Assembly (NCBI RefSeq): GCF_016793825.1
Contig: NZ_JAEULM010000036.1
Coordinates: 1-64,000 of the forward strand
Source: Sphingopyxis sp.
GTDB lineage: Bacteria > Pseudomonadota > Alphaproteobacteria > Sphingomonadales > Sphingomonadaceae
Direction of reading: 5' to 3'
DNA length: 64,000 bases
Part shown: one piece after another, positions 53,956 to 62,431 of the stretch
Position numbering within the stretch: the stretch's first letter is position 1
Layout of the letters: every line of letters begins with the position of its first letter
Notes under the pieces: generated by a model
What the model saw: the letters and a program-made list of their open reading frames with translations, nothing else
What the model was told of the DNA's origin: nothing
Database searches by the model: none
Program-made: the position numbers and the translations under genes

Positions 53956-56525
53956 GCGGCGCCCCCAGCATTCCGCAGCTGCAGGCCGGCCCGTCCTTCG
54001 ATCCGGTCTCGACCATCCTTGGCACGCTTTCCCCGACCGTCGTCGAGACGGTCGAAGTGGAAACGCGTCTGCCCCGCCTTGCCGATTTGCCCGAGGCCTA
54101 TCGCAGCGGCGCAGCGGCCATCGCCATGGCCTCCGTCCATCCGCGCGGCGGCAAGCTGTGGCACCATCAGGCGCTCGCGCTCGAGCTCGTCGATGCCGGC
54201 GAGAATGTTCTCGTCACCACCGCCACCGGTTCGGGGAAGTCGCTCGTCTTTCACTATCCCGTGCTCCGGGAAATGGTCGAAGGCGATGGGACCGCGATCA
54301 TCCTCTATCCGCAGAAAGCGCTGGGCAGCGACCAACTGGGCCGCTGGCGGCAGGAGCTTGCTGCCATGGACCTCGATCCGGCGCTCGTCGCCGAGATCAA
54401 TGGTCAGGTGCCGATGTGCGAGCGCGGCGAGATTTTGAAGACGGCACGCATTCTGCTGATGACGCCGGATGTGGTCCACGCCTGGTTCCTCCGCCTCCGG
54501 GCGACCAGGGAAGTGCAGGACTGTCTGAAGCGCCTTCGCTTCCTTGTGATCGACGAGGCCCATCTGCTCGACGGTGTGTTCGGGAGCAATTGCGCCTATT
54601 TCTTCAGGCGGCTTCGGTTTGCCGCCATGCACGCAAAGGGAAATGGCGGCGGCACGCTGCAACTCATCGCGGCATCCGCGACCATCGGCGATCCGGTAGG
54701 GCATGTCGAAGCCCTGACCGGCTGCGGCTTCGCACATGTTTCCGAAGACGATAATGGCGCGCCGACACAGCCGATGACCTTGATGCACATCGAAGGTGCA
54801 GATCGGGGCCGGGCCGCCGAAGATGGACTCGCAACCGCCATCGGTGAACTCATCCCCGAAATGGCGGGCGAGTCGCTGCTCGCCTTTGCCGACTCCAGGC
54901 AGGGCGTCGAGCGCATCAGCAAATTGACCGACGATGATCGGGTACTCCCCTATCGCAACGGTTATGAGCGCGCCGATCTCGCGGCAATCGAAAGCGGTCT
55001 GAAGAACGGAAGTCTGGTAGCGGCAGCCTGTACGTCCGCCTTCGAAGTCGGCATCGACATCAATCGCTTCCGGATCGGCCTGAATCTGGGTGTCCCGCCC
55101 ACGCGCCGGTCCCTGCGCCAGCGTGCGGGACGGATTGGACGTTCGAAGCCTGGCCTGTTCGCGGTAATCGCACCGCGCGCAGCGTTCACGAAGCTTGGCA
55201 CCACCTTCGCGGAGGCGGTGACGGGATCCGTCGAACCCAACCATCTGCATCTCGGCAATCGGATCATCCAGTATCAGCAGGCCTGCTGCCTTCGCGCTGA
55301 GCTGGACGATGATGAAGCCTTGATCGAGGAAGCGCTGCACCTTCTCGATTGGCCTGAGGGTTTTGCCGAAGCCGTTGGCTGGGCCGCACCCTCGGCTTTC
55401 CGTCCCCACGAAATTGAAGACGTCGCTCGGCTCAGGGGCGAATGCGCCCATTTCGACTTTCCGCTGCGCCAGATCGCCAACATCAGCTTCAAGCTGCGCA
55501 TGGCGGATGACCCTAGTGTGACCCTCGGCGATATCTCGATCGAAAAGGCGATGCGCGAGGCCTATCCGGGAGCGACCTACCTTCATCTGCGTAGGTCCTA
55601 CCGCGTGGTAGGCTGGCGCCGCTCGCCCTTCGAGCATTCGATCCTGCTCAAGCCGGAAAAGGGCCGGATCACCACCACGCCGCTGATGATGTCCACCGTT
55701 TCCGCTTCGCTGAATGCGGAGCATATCTTCGATCAGCACAATCTGACAAGCGACCAGGGCGTTTTCGCCGAATGCCGGCTCAAGGTCTCGGAAGCCGTCT
55801 TCGGCTATGCCTACGGCGGAAAGAAGATGCTTTATTCCGAGCTGGCGCAGAAGAATGCCCATATGCGGCAGCAGCGCCGCGATTTCGAAACTACCGGGGT
55901 GCTGATCCGGATCGACGAACCGTGGTTCCGCGGTGCGGCACCGCGCGAAGTCAAGATCCGCAAGAGGGTCGCTGAAGCACTCAAAGCCATCCTGCTCAGC
56001 GACCAAGGCATCCCGGCGGGCGAGATCGATTATGCACACGCCGGAATAAATGTCGTCGACTATGTTGGTCCCCAGAAACTCGACAGCGCCATTGTGATCT
56101 TCGACGATGTGCCGGGCGGCCTTAGGCTCACCCAGCCCCTGTTCGAAGATTTCGAAGCCATTCTCGACCGGCTCGATCGCGGTGCAGGTATGGCGGGCGA
56201 GGACAGCTTGCTCGAGCCGCCGATCATCGAAAGGCTGCGCGAGTGGTATGGCAGCCTGACGCCCTCCTTGGCGCCGGTGACGGGATCCAACACCGATCGC
56301 CTTTTTGCGCCCGGCAGCATCGTCGGGGTCTCGATCCACGGCGAACTACGGATGCGCAAGCTCCTCGGGCACCAGTTCGTCAATCTCGATGGCACCGACC
56401 GCCTGATGTATAATTATGAGGTCGAGGGCGGCACGGCCCTGGTTAGCGCTACGGCAATCCGCCCGGTCGGTAGCGATTGGCGATTCCTGCCTGACGCTGC
56501 CGCACCGCAGGGAGGGCTGCAATGA
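53952..56525 (+). CDS. SF2 helicase with DUF1998-like C-terminus
   Basis: An 857-residue DEAD/DEAH helicase. Motifs: I TATGSGKSLVFH (about residue 92), Ia YPQKALGSDQ, II VIDEAHLLDG (about 198), III AASATIG, IV LLAFADSRQGVERI, V TSAFEVGIDI, VI RQRAGRIGRS. The C-terminal part has IVIFDDVPGGLRL, which resembles the DUF1998 segment of Hrq1/MrfA-type repair helicases. The cysteine cluster usual for those enzymes' zinc site appears to be absent. The gene overlaps both neighbours by four bases in an operon with recombinases. Role is unknown; unwinding recombination intermediates or defence are options. Confidence 0.85.
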   Translation: MSGAPSIPQLQAGPSFDPVSTILGTLSPTVVETVEVETRLPRLADLPEAYRSGAAAIAMASVHPRGGKLWHHQALALELVDAGENVLVTTATGSGKSLVFHYPVLREMVEGDGTAIILYPQKALGSDQLGRWRQELAAMDLDPALVAEINGQVPMCERGEILKTARILLMTPDVVHAWFLRLRATREVQDCLKRLRFLVIDEAHLLDGVFGSNCAYFFRRLRFAAMHAKGNGGGTLQLIAASATIGDPVGHVEALTGCGFAHVSEDDNGAPTQPMTLMHIEGADRGRAAEDGLATAIGELIPEMAGESLLAFADSRQGVERISKLTDDDRVLPYRNGYERADLAAIESGLKNGSLVAAACTSAFEVGIDINRFRIGLNLGVPPTRRSLRQRAGRIGRSKPGLFAVIAPRAAFTKLGTTFAEAVTGSVEPNHLHLGNRIIQYQQACCLRAELDDDEALIEEALHLLDWPEGFAEAVGWAAPSAFRPHEIEDVARLRGECAHFDFPLRQIANISFKLRMADDPSVTLGDISIEKAMREAYPGATYLHLRRSYRVVGWRRSPFEHSILLKPEKGRITTTPLMMSTVSASLNAEHIFDQHNLTSDQGVFAECRLKVSEAVFGYAYGGKKMLYSELAQKNAHMRQQRRDFETTGVLIRIDEPWFRGAAPREVKIRKRVAEALKAILLSDQGIPAGEIDYAHAGINVVDYVGPQKLDSAIVIFDDVPGGLRLTQPLFEDFEAILDRLDRGAGMAGEDSLLEPPIIERLREWYGSLTPSLAPVTGSNTDRLFAPGSIVGVSIHGELRMRKLLGHQFVNLDGTDRLMYNYEVEGGTALVSATAIRPVGSDWRFLPDAAAPQGGLQ

Positions 56526-57556
56526 ACGGGCCGCCTCTCTTTGACTTTCGCGACCATTTGCGAAATCGACCTTTCTTCTCTCAGGAAGTAACGGAACAGA
56601 CCATTTTTGGCGCCGCCGTGTCCGCGCAGGGATTGGTTCTGTGTGCGCTCCATCCCGGTGAGTTTTCACCGACTCTGGTCGAACGCTATGCGACTATCGT
56701 CGTGGGCCCGGTCGAAAAGGATTGGCCGGCGATTGCGACCGAAATGGAGCGACTGGCGAAGGGGGTGGTTCCCGGTTCCGTTCGCATCTTCCTGCGCGTC
56801 GATAAAGACGTTGAGTGGAATCCGCGAGCCAATGCTCTCGTGACAAAGCTGGAGAGTGTGTTTCCCGGCGCCATCACCAAGTTGCCGTCGCAGCAAGTGG
56901 CAGCCTGGTTTAGCGTCGGACAGCGCGAGATCCGGTCCCCCAACCTCCCGGAAAAGGAGCGTTGGTGTTTCCCCCTGATCGATAGCGCCGTCGAGACGGC
57001 ACTGTACGCGGAGCTCGAACGCCGTTGTCACCCGAAAAGTTCGGCCTCCGCACAGCCGGCCGACAAAGCCTTGGAGGATAGGACCAAACGGTCCAGCCTG
57101 TCCGTGGCTGCGGCTGCATATTCGAAGCCCTATCTATCCATTGTCGCCCTAAAAGAGGAGGCCGACGGGCAAATCATTCTCGACAATGATCGTTGTGCGA
57201 CCTTCGTCTACGAGGCGCGAGACGCGGCGGCGGGAGCGGAACTGTCGGCGAAGTTGCGGAACTGCCTGTCGGAGTTCGGGATCGAGAAGATCTATTTTCG
57301 TAGCGCGGCCGATCGCGGTTACTTCGCGGGACACGCGCTCTGCTACAAGTCCGAGGCCATCCTGCAGATGGTCCCCGGCCTGGAAGTCGAATCCGTGACG
57401 TCGCAGTCGATCGCGATCTGGCTGAGCCGCGATTGGCCGACCATTCCGGCACCGCAGAGCGGCTTCGACGTAAGGTGGCGTAACGCGCAGCAGCGTGCCA
57501 TCGAGCTTGGCACTTTCGTTCTGTCCCCCCAGTTTGCACAGGGGCGGAGCGCGTGA
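56522..57556 (+). CDS. Unknown protein coupled to the helicase
   Basis: A 344-residue soluble protein with no domain I recognise. It opens MNGPPLFDFRDHLRNRPFFS and appears to have two related halves, each with strand-helix patterns (DKDVEWNPRANALVTKLESV and AGAELSAKLRNCLSEFGIEK), which suggests an internal duplication, though similarity is weak. No catalytic signature and no membrane segment. The start overlaps the helicase stop (ATGA) and the stop overlaps the next start (TGATG), so it belongs to the recombinase-helicase operon. Confidence 0.75.
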   Translation: MNGPPLFDFRDHLRNRPFFSQEVTEQTIFGAAVSAQGLVLCALHPGEFSPTLVERYATIVVGPVEKDWPAIATEMERLAKGVVPGSVRIFLRVDKDVEWNPRANALVTKLESVFPGAITKLPSQQVAAWFSVGQREIRSPNLPEKERWCFPLIDSAVETALYAELERRCHPKSSASAQPADKALEDRTKRSSLSVAAAAYSKPYLSIVALKEEADGQIILDNDRCATFVYEARDAAAGAELSAKLRNCLSEFGIEKIYFRSAADRGYFAGHALCYKSEAILQMVPGLEVESVTSQSIAIWLSRDWPTIPAPQSGFDVRWRNAQQRAIELGTFVLSPQFAQGRSA

Positions 57557-57762
57557 TGTTCGAGCGCAAGGCACGGAATTATCCGCGAACGTCCGATATT
57601 CGGCGGCTCGTCCAGGCCACCCGCGAAAGCGGCGTGCTTGTTCGCGCCGTCGAAATCCGGGCCGACGGCACGATCCGCCTCATGCCCAATGCCGAACTTC
57701 GTTCCGCCGACGAAGAGGCCAAAGATGAATTCGACGCCTGGGAAAAGGCGGGACGTCTTTGA
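57556..57762 (+). CDS. Small protein between the helicase operon and integrase
   Basis: A 68-residue charged protein (MFERKARNYPRTSDIRRLVQ, then a beta hairpin VRAVEIRADGTIRLMP and an acidic tail). Small proteins of this type often precede integrase genes in alphaproteobacterial islands and may act as excision or DNA-binding factors; no such function is proved. ATG 57556 overlaps the upstream stop; a GTG three bases earlier is possible. Confidence 0.75.
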   Translation: MFERKARNYPRTSDIRRLVQATRESGVLVRAVEIRADGTIRLMPNAELRSADEEAKDEFDAWEKAGRL

Positions 57763-57776
57763 TCCAGGGAGTTCAC

Positions 57777-58886
57777 ATGGTCAGGGCGGAGCGAAACGGA
57801 AAGCTGCCCGTCTGGTATATCTACGCATGGCGCGGCGGCCCCAGAATCGGCCGAGTTGAGTCGCGAACGCAGCCGCTGCTCACGCATCAGCAACTTGCTG
57901 CTCTCAAGGAGCATCTAGATCAACGCAATGCCGTGGACCCGACGACGCTGCGATCGCTGATCCGCGAATGGCGCTCGCAAAATCCAGACCGCCCTTCCAG
58001 CCCCGAATGGGAGGCGCTGGCTGATGGTACCAAAAAGACGTGGGGACACGCGCTCGATCTCATCGAGGAAAAATGGGGTGAGGTTCCGCTCTCCCTTTGG
58101 TCCGATCCGCGGATGACGGCCAAGGTCGTCGCTTGGCGGGATAGCCGCGCCGACACGCCGCGCGGCGCCGACATCGGTGTCGGTACGCTTCGCGCCCTCC
58201 TCGAATTTGGGCGCCTACGCGGCCGCGTCACCTTCAATGCCGCTGCGAACATTCCGACCCTGTATCGAAACGGACAGCGTGCCGCGATTATCTGGACAGA
58301 CGAGGATATGGAGCGCTTTGCCGAGACCGCGAAACGGCTGGAGCGGCCGCATGTGATCGATGGCATGCGGTTGGCCGCGCTGACGGGACTGCGCCGCGCG
58401 GATCTCGTCACTCTCGAGTGGAGCCATGTCGGCGACACCGCCATTCGCAAGCTCGCGCTCAAATCCAGTCGCCGAAAGCGGCAATATGTCACCGTCCCGA
58501 TCATAGCAGATCTCCGCACGCTCCTCGACGAGCTACGCGATCGGCCGCGAAAAGACGGCGTCACCACCGTGCTGGTGAATAGTCATGGGGCGCCGTGGAG
58601 TGGGGATGGCTTTGGCGGCACTTTCAATCGGGTGCGGGATGAAGCCGATATCGTTCATATCGATGAGGACTCGAAGGAGCGGAAGCGCAAGCATCTCCAC
58701 GATATTCGGGGAACCTTCTGCACGAAACTCCTCACCGTAGCCGCCCTATCCGATGAGGAGGCCGCCGGCATTATGGGCTGGTCTGTCGCGCAGGTGGCAT
58801 CGATCCGGCGTATCTATGTGGATCAGAGCTCGCTGATATCCTCAATAGCGGAGCGGATGGCAAATACGTCCAAGCGCGCACAATAG
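57777..58886 (+). CDS. Tyrosine integrase, full length
   Basis: A 369-residue integrase. An N-terminal SAM-like core-binding region (about 1-170) is followed by the catalytic domain: Arg in LTGLRRADLVTLEW, Lys near RRKRQYVTVP, HDIRGTF (H-x-x-R), IMGWSVAQVASIRRIYVD with the final Tyr. Most likely the enzyme that mobilises this DNA segment. ATG 57777 was chosen because GGGAG lies 6 bases before it; an in-frame TTG at 57759 overlaps the upstream gene. No attachment repeat was found beside it. Confidence 0.92.
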   Translation: MVRAERNGKLPVWYIYAWRGGPRIGRVESRTQPLLTHQQLAALKEHLDQRNAVDPTTLRSLIREWRSQNPDRPSSPEWEALADGTKKTWGHALDLIEEKWGEVPLSLWSDPRMTAKVVAWRDSRADTPRGADIGVGTLRALLEFGRLRGRVTFNAAANIPTLYRNGQRAAIIWTDEDMERFAETAKRLERPHVIDGMRLAALTGLRRADLVTLEWSHVGDTAIRKLALKSSRRKRQYVTVPIIADLRTLLDELRDRPRKDGVTTVLVNSHGAPWSGDGFGGTFNRVRDEADIVHIDEDSKERKRKHLHDIRGTFCTKLLTVAALSDEEAAGIMGWSVAQVASIRRIYVDQSSLISSIAERMANTSKRAQ

Positions 58887-59019
58887 GCAGCTCTGCGCCT
58901 GATCTAAGCCGTTACTGAGGCTGAGGCCGATTCCCGAAAGCTGACTTCAGCGTCGTCCCATGACCGAGCGGCAAGCCAAGCCATATTGGCATTCCCCATG
59001 CCGTATCTATATTTAGCTG

Positions 59020-59832
59020 ATGGGCGAATCTAAACAGAAGAGCCGGAGACGCGACCAGATACTCGCCGGCGAATTGCGATGTATATATTGCATGAATCCT
59101 CCATCCACAGTCGAACATATGCCTCCCAAGGCTATTTTCCCGAGAAAGCACAGATTGAGCGGCATGGAATACGCTTCGTGCGAGCCGTGCAACCATAACA
59201 GTCGAGCTGCCGATACTGCAGCAGCGATCATGGCACGAATCTCACCAACAAATTTCATCGACGCGTTAGAACTGCAGGAGGCTCGCCGCCTGCTGGCAAC
59301 CATGACTTCGATTGCTCCGCAATTCGTCCGCGAACTGATGGACCCGAGCAAAGTCAGCCCAGTTTGGGAAAAGGGCCGCGATGCCGTTTTTGGACCGAAG
59401 CGACGTATCGAGCTTGATGGACCCGTTTCCCACGCGCTCCTGACGGCTTTCGCCGCCAAGATCGGCATGGCGCTATACCGGGAGCACATTGGTCAGCCAC
59501 TACCCAAAGCTGGGGTCGTGTTCACACAGCACTACCTGAATTCCGGCCTCGTTAGAGGCGAGGCAAAAGCCCTTGTCTCGATGATGCCGGATTCTGGGGA
59601 ATTGAAGCAGGGTCGAAAGAGTTCGGGCCGACTATTCAATTACCGGTTCAACACCGACGAACGAACGATCGTAGCGGCACTGGTGGCCTTCAACGACAAT
59701 TTCTTTGTTCGAGTGTTTGCAACCCACGACGAGAGACTGAAATCGACCCTTGGCGATTTTCACGAGCGCCTGCCTGTTCCAGTAGGAGGGCTGCCTGCGC
59801 TAGCTAGCATTTGGAATCCCCGGCGAGAATAG
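59020..59832 (+). CDS. HNH-type endonuclease-like protein
   Basis: A 270-residue protein. The N-terminal 65 residues hold an HNH-like zinc site: CIYC...EHMPPKAIF...CEPCNHNS, with the catalytic His in EH and two CxxC pairs. The C-terminal 200 residues are not recognised and may be a specificity or sensor domain. It converges on the SIR2 gene with 69 bases between. Could be an accessory defence nuclease. The start has no strong ribosome-binding site. Confidence 0.82.
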   Translation: MGESKQKSRRRDQILAGELRCIYCMNPPSTVEHMPPKAIFPRKHRLSGMEYASCEPCNHNSRAADTAAAIMARISPTNFIDALELQEARRLLATMTSIAPQFVRELMDPSKVSPVWEKGRDAVFGPKRRIELDGPVSHALLTAFAAKIGMALYREHIGQPLPKAGVVFTQHYLNSGLVRGEAKALVSMMPDSGELKQGRKSSGRLFNYRFNTDERTIVAALVAFNDNFFVRVFATHDERLKSTLGDFHERLPVPVGGLPALASIWNPRRE

Positions 59833-59901
59833 TGCGCTCATAATTTTTTCCGTGTCGTTGGACGGCAGTGGCCTTCGCGCTCATGCTTCCTCCGTCGCGG
59901 G

Positions 59902-61980
59902 TTAGCGCATTACTTCCCGCAGGCGATCGAGGCGTGCCTGCGCATCGGCTGCGGCATTGCTGTCTGCATCTGCTTCATAAGCGGCGACGACGCGCTCCAT
60001 TGCCCGGACGGCTTCGCGGATCGGCGTTTCCTTGAGGGGGCCTTTGCGCTTGAGCTTGGCCAATATCTCATAGTCCGATGCAAGGTTTTTCAACATGCCC
60101 GCGAAGTTAGCGTTGGGCTGATTGTGCCACGCATGCTCTACGAGGCTGGTGTGAATGTCGATCGCGTCGGTAATGTCCCCGCGCATGCGGCGCCTAGCCA
60201 GTCGTCCGGCATCGGGATCTGTGGTGAGCGTGTCATCAGTATGTGTCGCGAGCGCCTGCGCAAGTCCGTCCCGGGCTTCGACGTATTTTTCTCCGAGTGC
60301 ACCCGGCTGCTTCAACGCCGCCTGATAAGCCTTGATCACGCCGCGATCGGCGGTACCCGGTTTGGTGAGGGCCCATAACTCCTGCTTCGCCCGGGCCTCA
60401 TAGAAATTGAGCAGTGCCTTGCCCGATTGAGAGGATTGGGGAATACGCGGCCGCGCCGCGCCGATCACCGCGATGATTTCCTTGAGTCCCTCGATTGTTT
60501 CATCGGACGACTGGGCCATGATTTCGAGCCGGTCAAACAAGGCTTCGATCAAGAATTCGGCGTAGCGGACACGATGCTCCACCCTACCGTGCCTGTGGAG
60601 ATGTTCAAATTCCTTGATCGCTTGATCGATAAGTGAAGTATTGTCGGCAGGATTCTCGTCGAAAGTGTCCTGAAGACTTTGGGCATATAGAAATCGCGCG
60701 CGTAGATCGGTTTCCTTGGTCGGCGCCAGCAACTCGGCCGCCTTCTTGAAATCGCCTACGCTTCGCGCCTGCAGGGCGGCGGCGATAGCAAGGCCTTTAT
60801 TGTGGCGATTCTTTCCCGCGTGATCGATCCTCTCTCGATAGTCGTTGATCAATTCGTCGATTTCGTGATCGCCCCGAAGGGGAAGCCGGTCGCGCTGCTC
60901 GACGAGGGCCGCAATCGGATCGGCGACCCACGCAGGCTGGCCTTCGCCGAGTTCGCGCATCAGGCCTTGGAAGAACTTGTCGGCGTCCTGATCGGGAACG
61001 AAGAATTTATTCTCGCCGGTCTGGAGTAATGCCTGCGCACGCGGGGAAAACTCACGATAGCTCTTCTCATAGGCCACCCAATAGACGACCATGCGTGGGA
61101 TCGTCCGTGCGGCGTATTGAAGGAGGTTCATGACTCCTTCCTCGCCGCCCGCATAGCCGACGACGACGAGCACGGTCGCGTGCTTGAGGAGGCTCATCAT
61201 TACGGTTTGCAAGTTGCGGTCGTCGCCGGTCTCGGTCAGCGCCGTCGGACTGTTCCGCAAATCGTAGGTATGCATTGAGCCGTGTAGATGGACGACCTGC
61301 GGCCAAGCTGGGGTAGGGGAGATACGAGTCAGCGACTCGAGGCCATCTGCGACAACGGGAGTAATTCCGGTCCGAACAATCCCCTCGAGCGCTAACTGAT
61401 CGAAATTAGTTGTCAGTACGGTGTGTACATAGCGTTGCTGGACGAGGGTGCCGAGACACGCATGCGCCCAGTTCATCCCGTGCTCGCGCTCTTCGATGAT
61501 CCGCGATATGATTTCGCGCTGTTGGTTCGGGCTTTTGAGATGTTCCGCAAATAAATAGGTGTACAGCGCCGCCCAGTCACCTTGGCCGCTGGCAAGCTCG
61601 AAGCGGGAAGGGATGATCCCGCGCCCGATCAGAAATTTTAGCGCCTTGCCAGAATCGCTGAATTCGCTCGCGGGAGCCTGTCCCACCGAATATCGCCGGG
61701 CGAGGACGCAAATGCATCGCTCGGCAACGCTCGATGCTAAGGGAATCTTCGCGCTTGCCGAACAGCCGGCGCCGAGCAGAAATATCGCACGACCCCGCCG
61801 GCCGGAAAGCTCGCCTACGTCGAGAAGCGGCCTCTCTTCCCTGGAGGTCTTGGGCGGCTCTATATCGCGTGCGAGGCGCAAGTCACGCGCGAGTTGCTTA
61901 ACGGTGCGAGCCTTCAGTCCGGGGCGATTATCATCGCTGGTGCCGACACTATCCCAATCCATATCAAAAACCGCCCCCAT
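59902..61980 (-). CDS. SIR2-domain protein with C-terminal helical repeats
   Basis: A 692-residue protein. The SIR2/NAD+-binding fold is at residues 65-330: FLLGAGCSASAKIPLA, VLTTNFDQLA (191), HLHGS (231) and VVVGYAGGE. The catalytic His in HGS and the Asn in NFD are present, so NAD+ hydrolysis is plausible. The C-terminal 350 residues are Ala-rich TPR-like helices, the usual sensor half of defence-associated SIR2 proteins. No second defence gene is in its operon. Infection-triggered NAD+ depletion is the likely role by analogy. Confidence 0.88.
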   Translation of the reverse strand: MGAVFDMDWDSVGTSDDNRPGLKARTVKQLARDLRLARDIEPPKTSREERPLLDVGELSGRRGRAIFLLGAGCSASAKIPLASSVAERCICVLARRYSVGQAPASEFSDSGKALKFLIGRGIIPSRFELASGQGDWAALYTYLFAEHLKSPNQQREIISRIIEEREHGMNWAHACLGTLVQQRYVHTVLTTNFDQLALEGIVRTGITPVVADGLESLTRISPTPAWPQVVHLHGSMHTYDLRNSPTALTETGDDRNLQTVMMSLLKHATVLVVVGYAGGEEGVMNLLQYAARTIPRMVVYWVAYEKSYREFSPRAQALLQTGENKFFVPDQDADKFFQGLMRELGEGQPAWVADPIAALVEQRDRLPLRGDHEIDELINDYRERIDHAGKNRHNKGLAIAAALQARSVGDFKKAAELLAPTKETDLRARFLYAQSLQDTFDENPADNTSLIDQAIKEFEHLHRHGRVEHRVRYAEFLIEALFDRLEIMAQSSDETIEGLKEIIAVIGAARPRIPQSSQSGKALLNFYEARAKQELWALTKPGTADRGVIKAYQAALKQPGALGEKYVEARDGLAQALATHTDDTLTTDPDAGRLARRRMRGDITDAIDIHTSLVEHAWHNQPNANFAGMLKNLASDYEILAKLKRKGPLKETPIREAVRAMERVVAAYEADADSNAAADAQARLDRLREVMR

Positions 61981-62265
61981 ATTCGACGCGTTGATGCGTT
62001 CTTCATATGCTGAAATTCGCTAGCAATTTGACGTATTTCATCAGGGCGTGTCAATCTGTGCGGTGTGATGCCTGCATTTAAAGATAAATCTTATTTTATA
62101 TATTAGATAGTTTTTTATTTACTCATAGATACGAGGTGAATCGGCATATTGATTTCAAATTATTTTTAATATATGCATGATATTCGCGCTAAATATATAT
62201 TTCTCGATTTTTCGTGCGCCCGCTAATTTTCATGATATGCTACCGGGCAGCTTAGGAGATTCGTC
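61981..62265. other. AT-rich divergent intergenic region
   Basis: Two hundred and eighty-five bases lie between the divergent SIR2 and RiPP precursor genes. They are strongly AT-rich (runs of TTTTAT and ATATAT) and hold no ORF. Promoters for both genes should be here, but none can be assigned with certainty. Confidence 0.5.
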
Positions 62266-62418
62266 ATGCAAGTTCGCACCAATGCTAATCGTCCACTCGA
62301 CGTTCGAGGCGAGGCCCTCGGAAGCGCCGTGCTGGCGCGGCTGATCGAAGAAGTCCGAAACGAGGAGAAGGGCGTCGCCCGTAGCTACGACCGGACGCAC
62401 AACCGGCACAATCGCTGA
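62266..62418 (+). CDS. RiPP precursor peptide (Tyr/His cyclophane type)
   Basis: A 50-residue peptide, too short for routine ORF lists, with AGGAG 8 bases before ATG 62266. The N-terminal part is a leader with a helix (LGSAVLARLIEEVRNEEKG). The C-terminal core holds three aromatic-x-Arg units: Tyr41-Asp-Arg43, His45-Asn-Arg47 and His48-Asn-Arg50, ending the protein. Position 13 bases before a radical SAM/SPASM gene makes it the likely substrate. The Tyr/His/His core matches, from memory, the Yhh-type triceptides in which the maturase crosslinks an aromatic ring to a residue two positions away. Confidence 0.8.
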   Translation: MQVRTNANRPLDVRGEALGSAVLARLIEEVRNEEKGVARSYDRTHNRHNR

Positions 62419-62431
62419 CAAGCGTTTTTCG

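Noticed and set aside
53904..56339. 811-codon minus-strand open frame opposite the helicase
   Set aside because: The plus-strand frame carries all helicase motifs in order and overlaps its neighbours correctly. The antisense frame has no recognisable domain.
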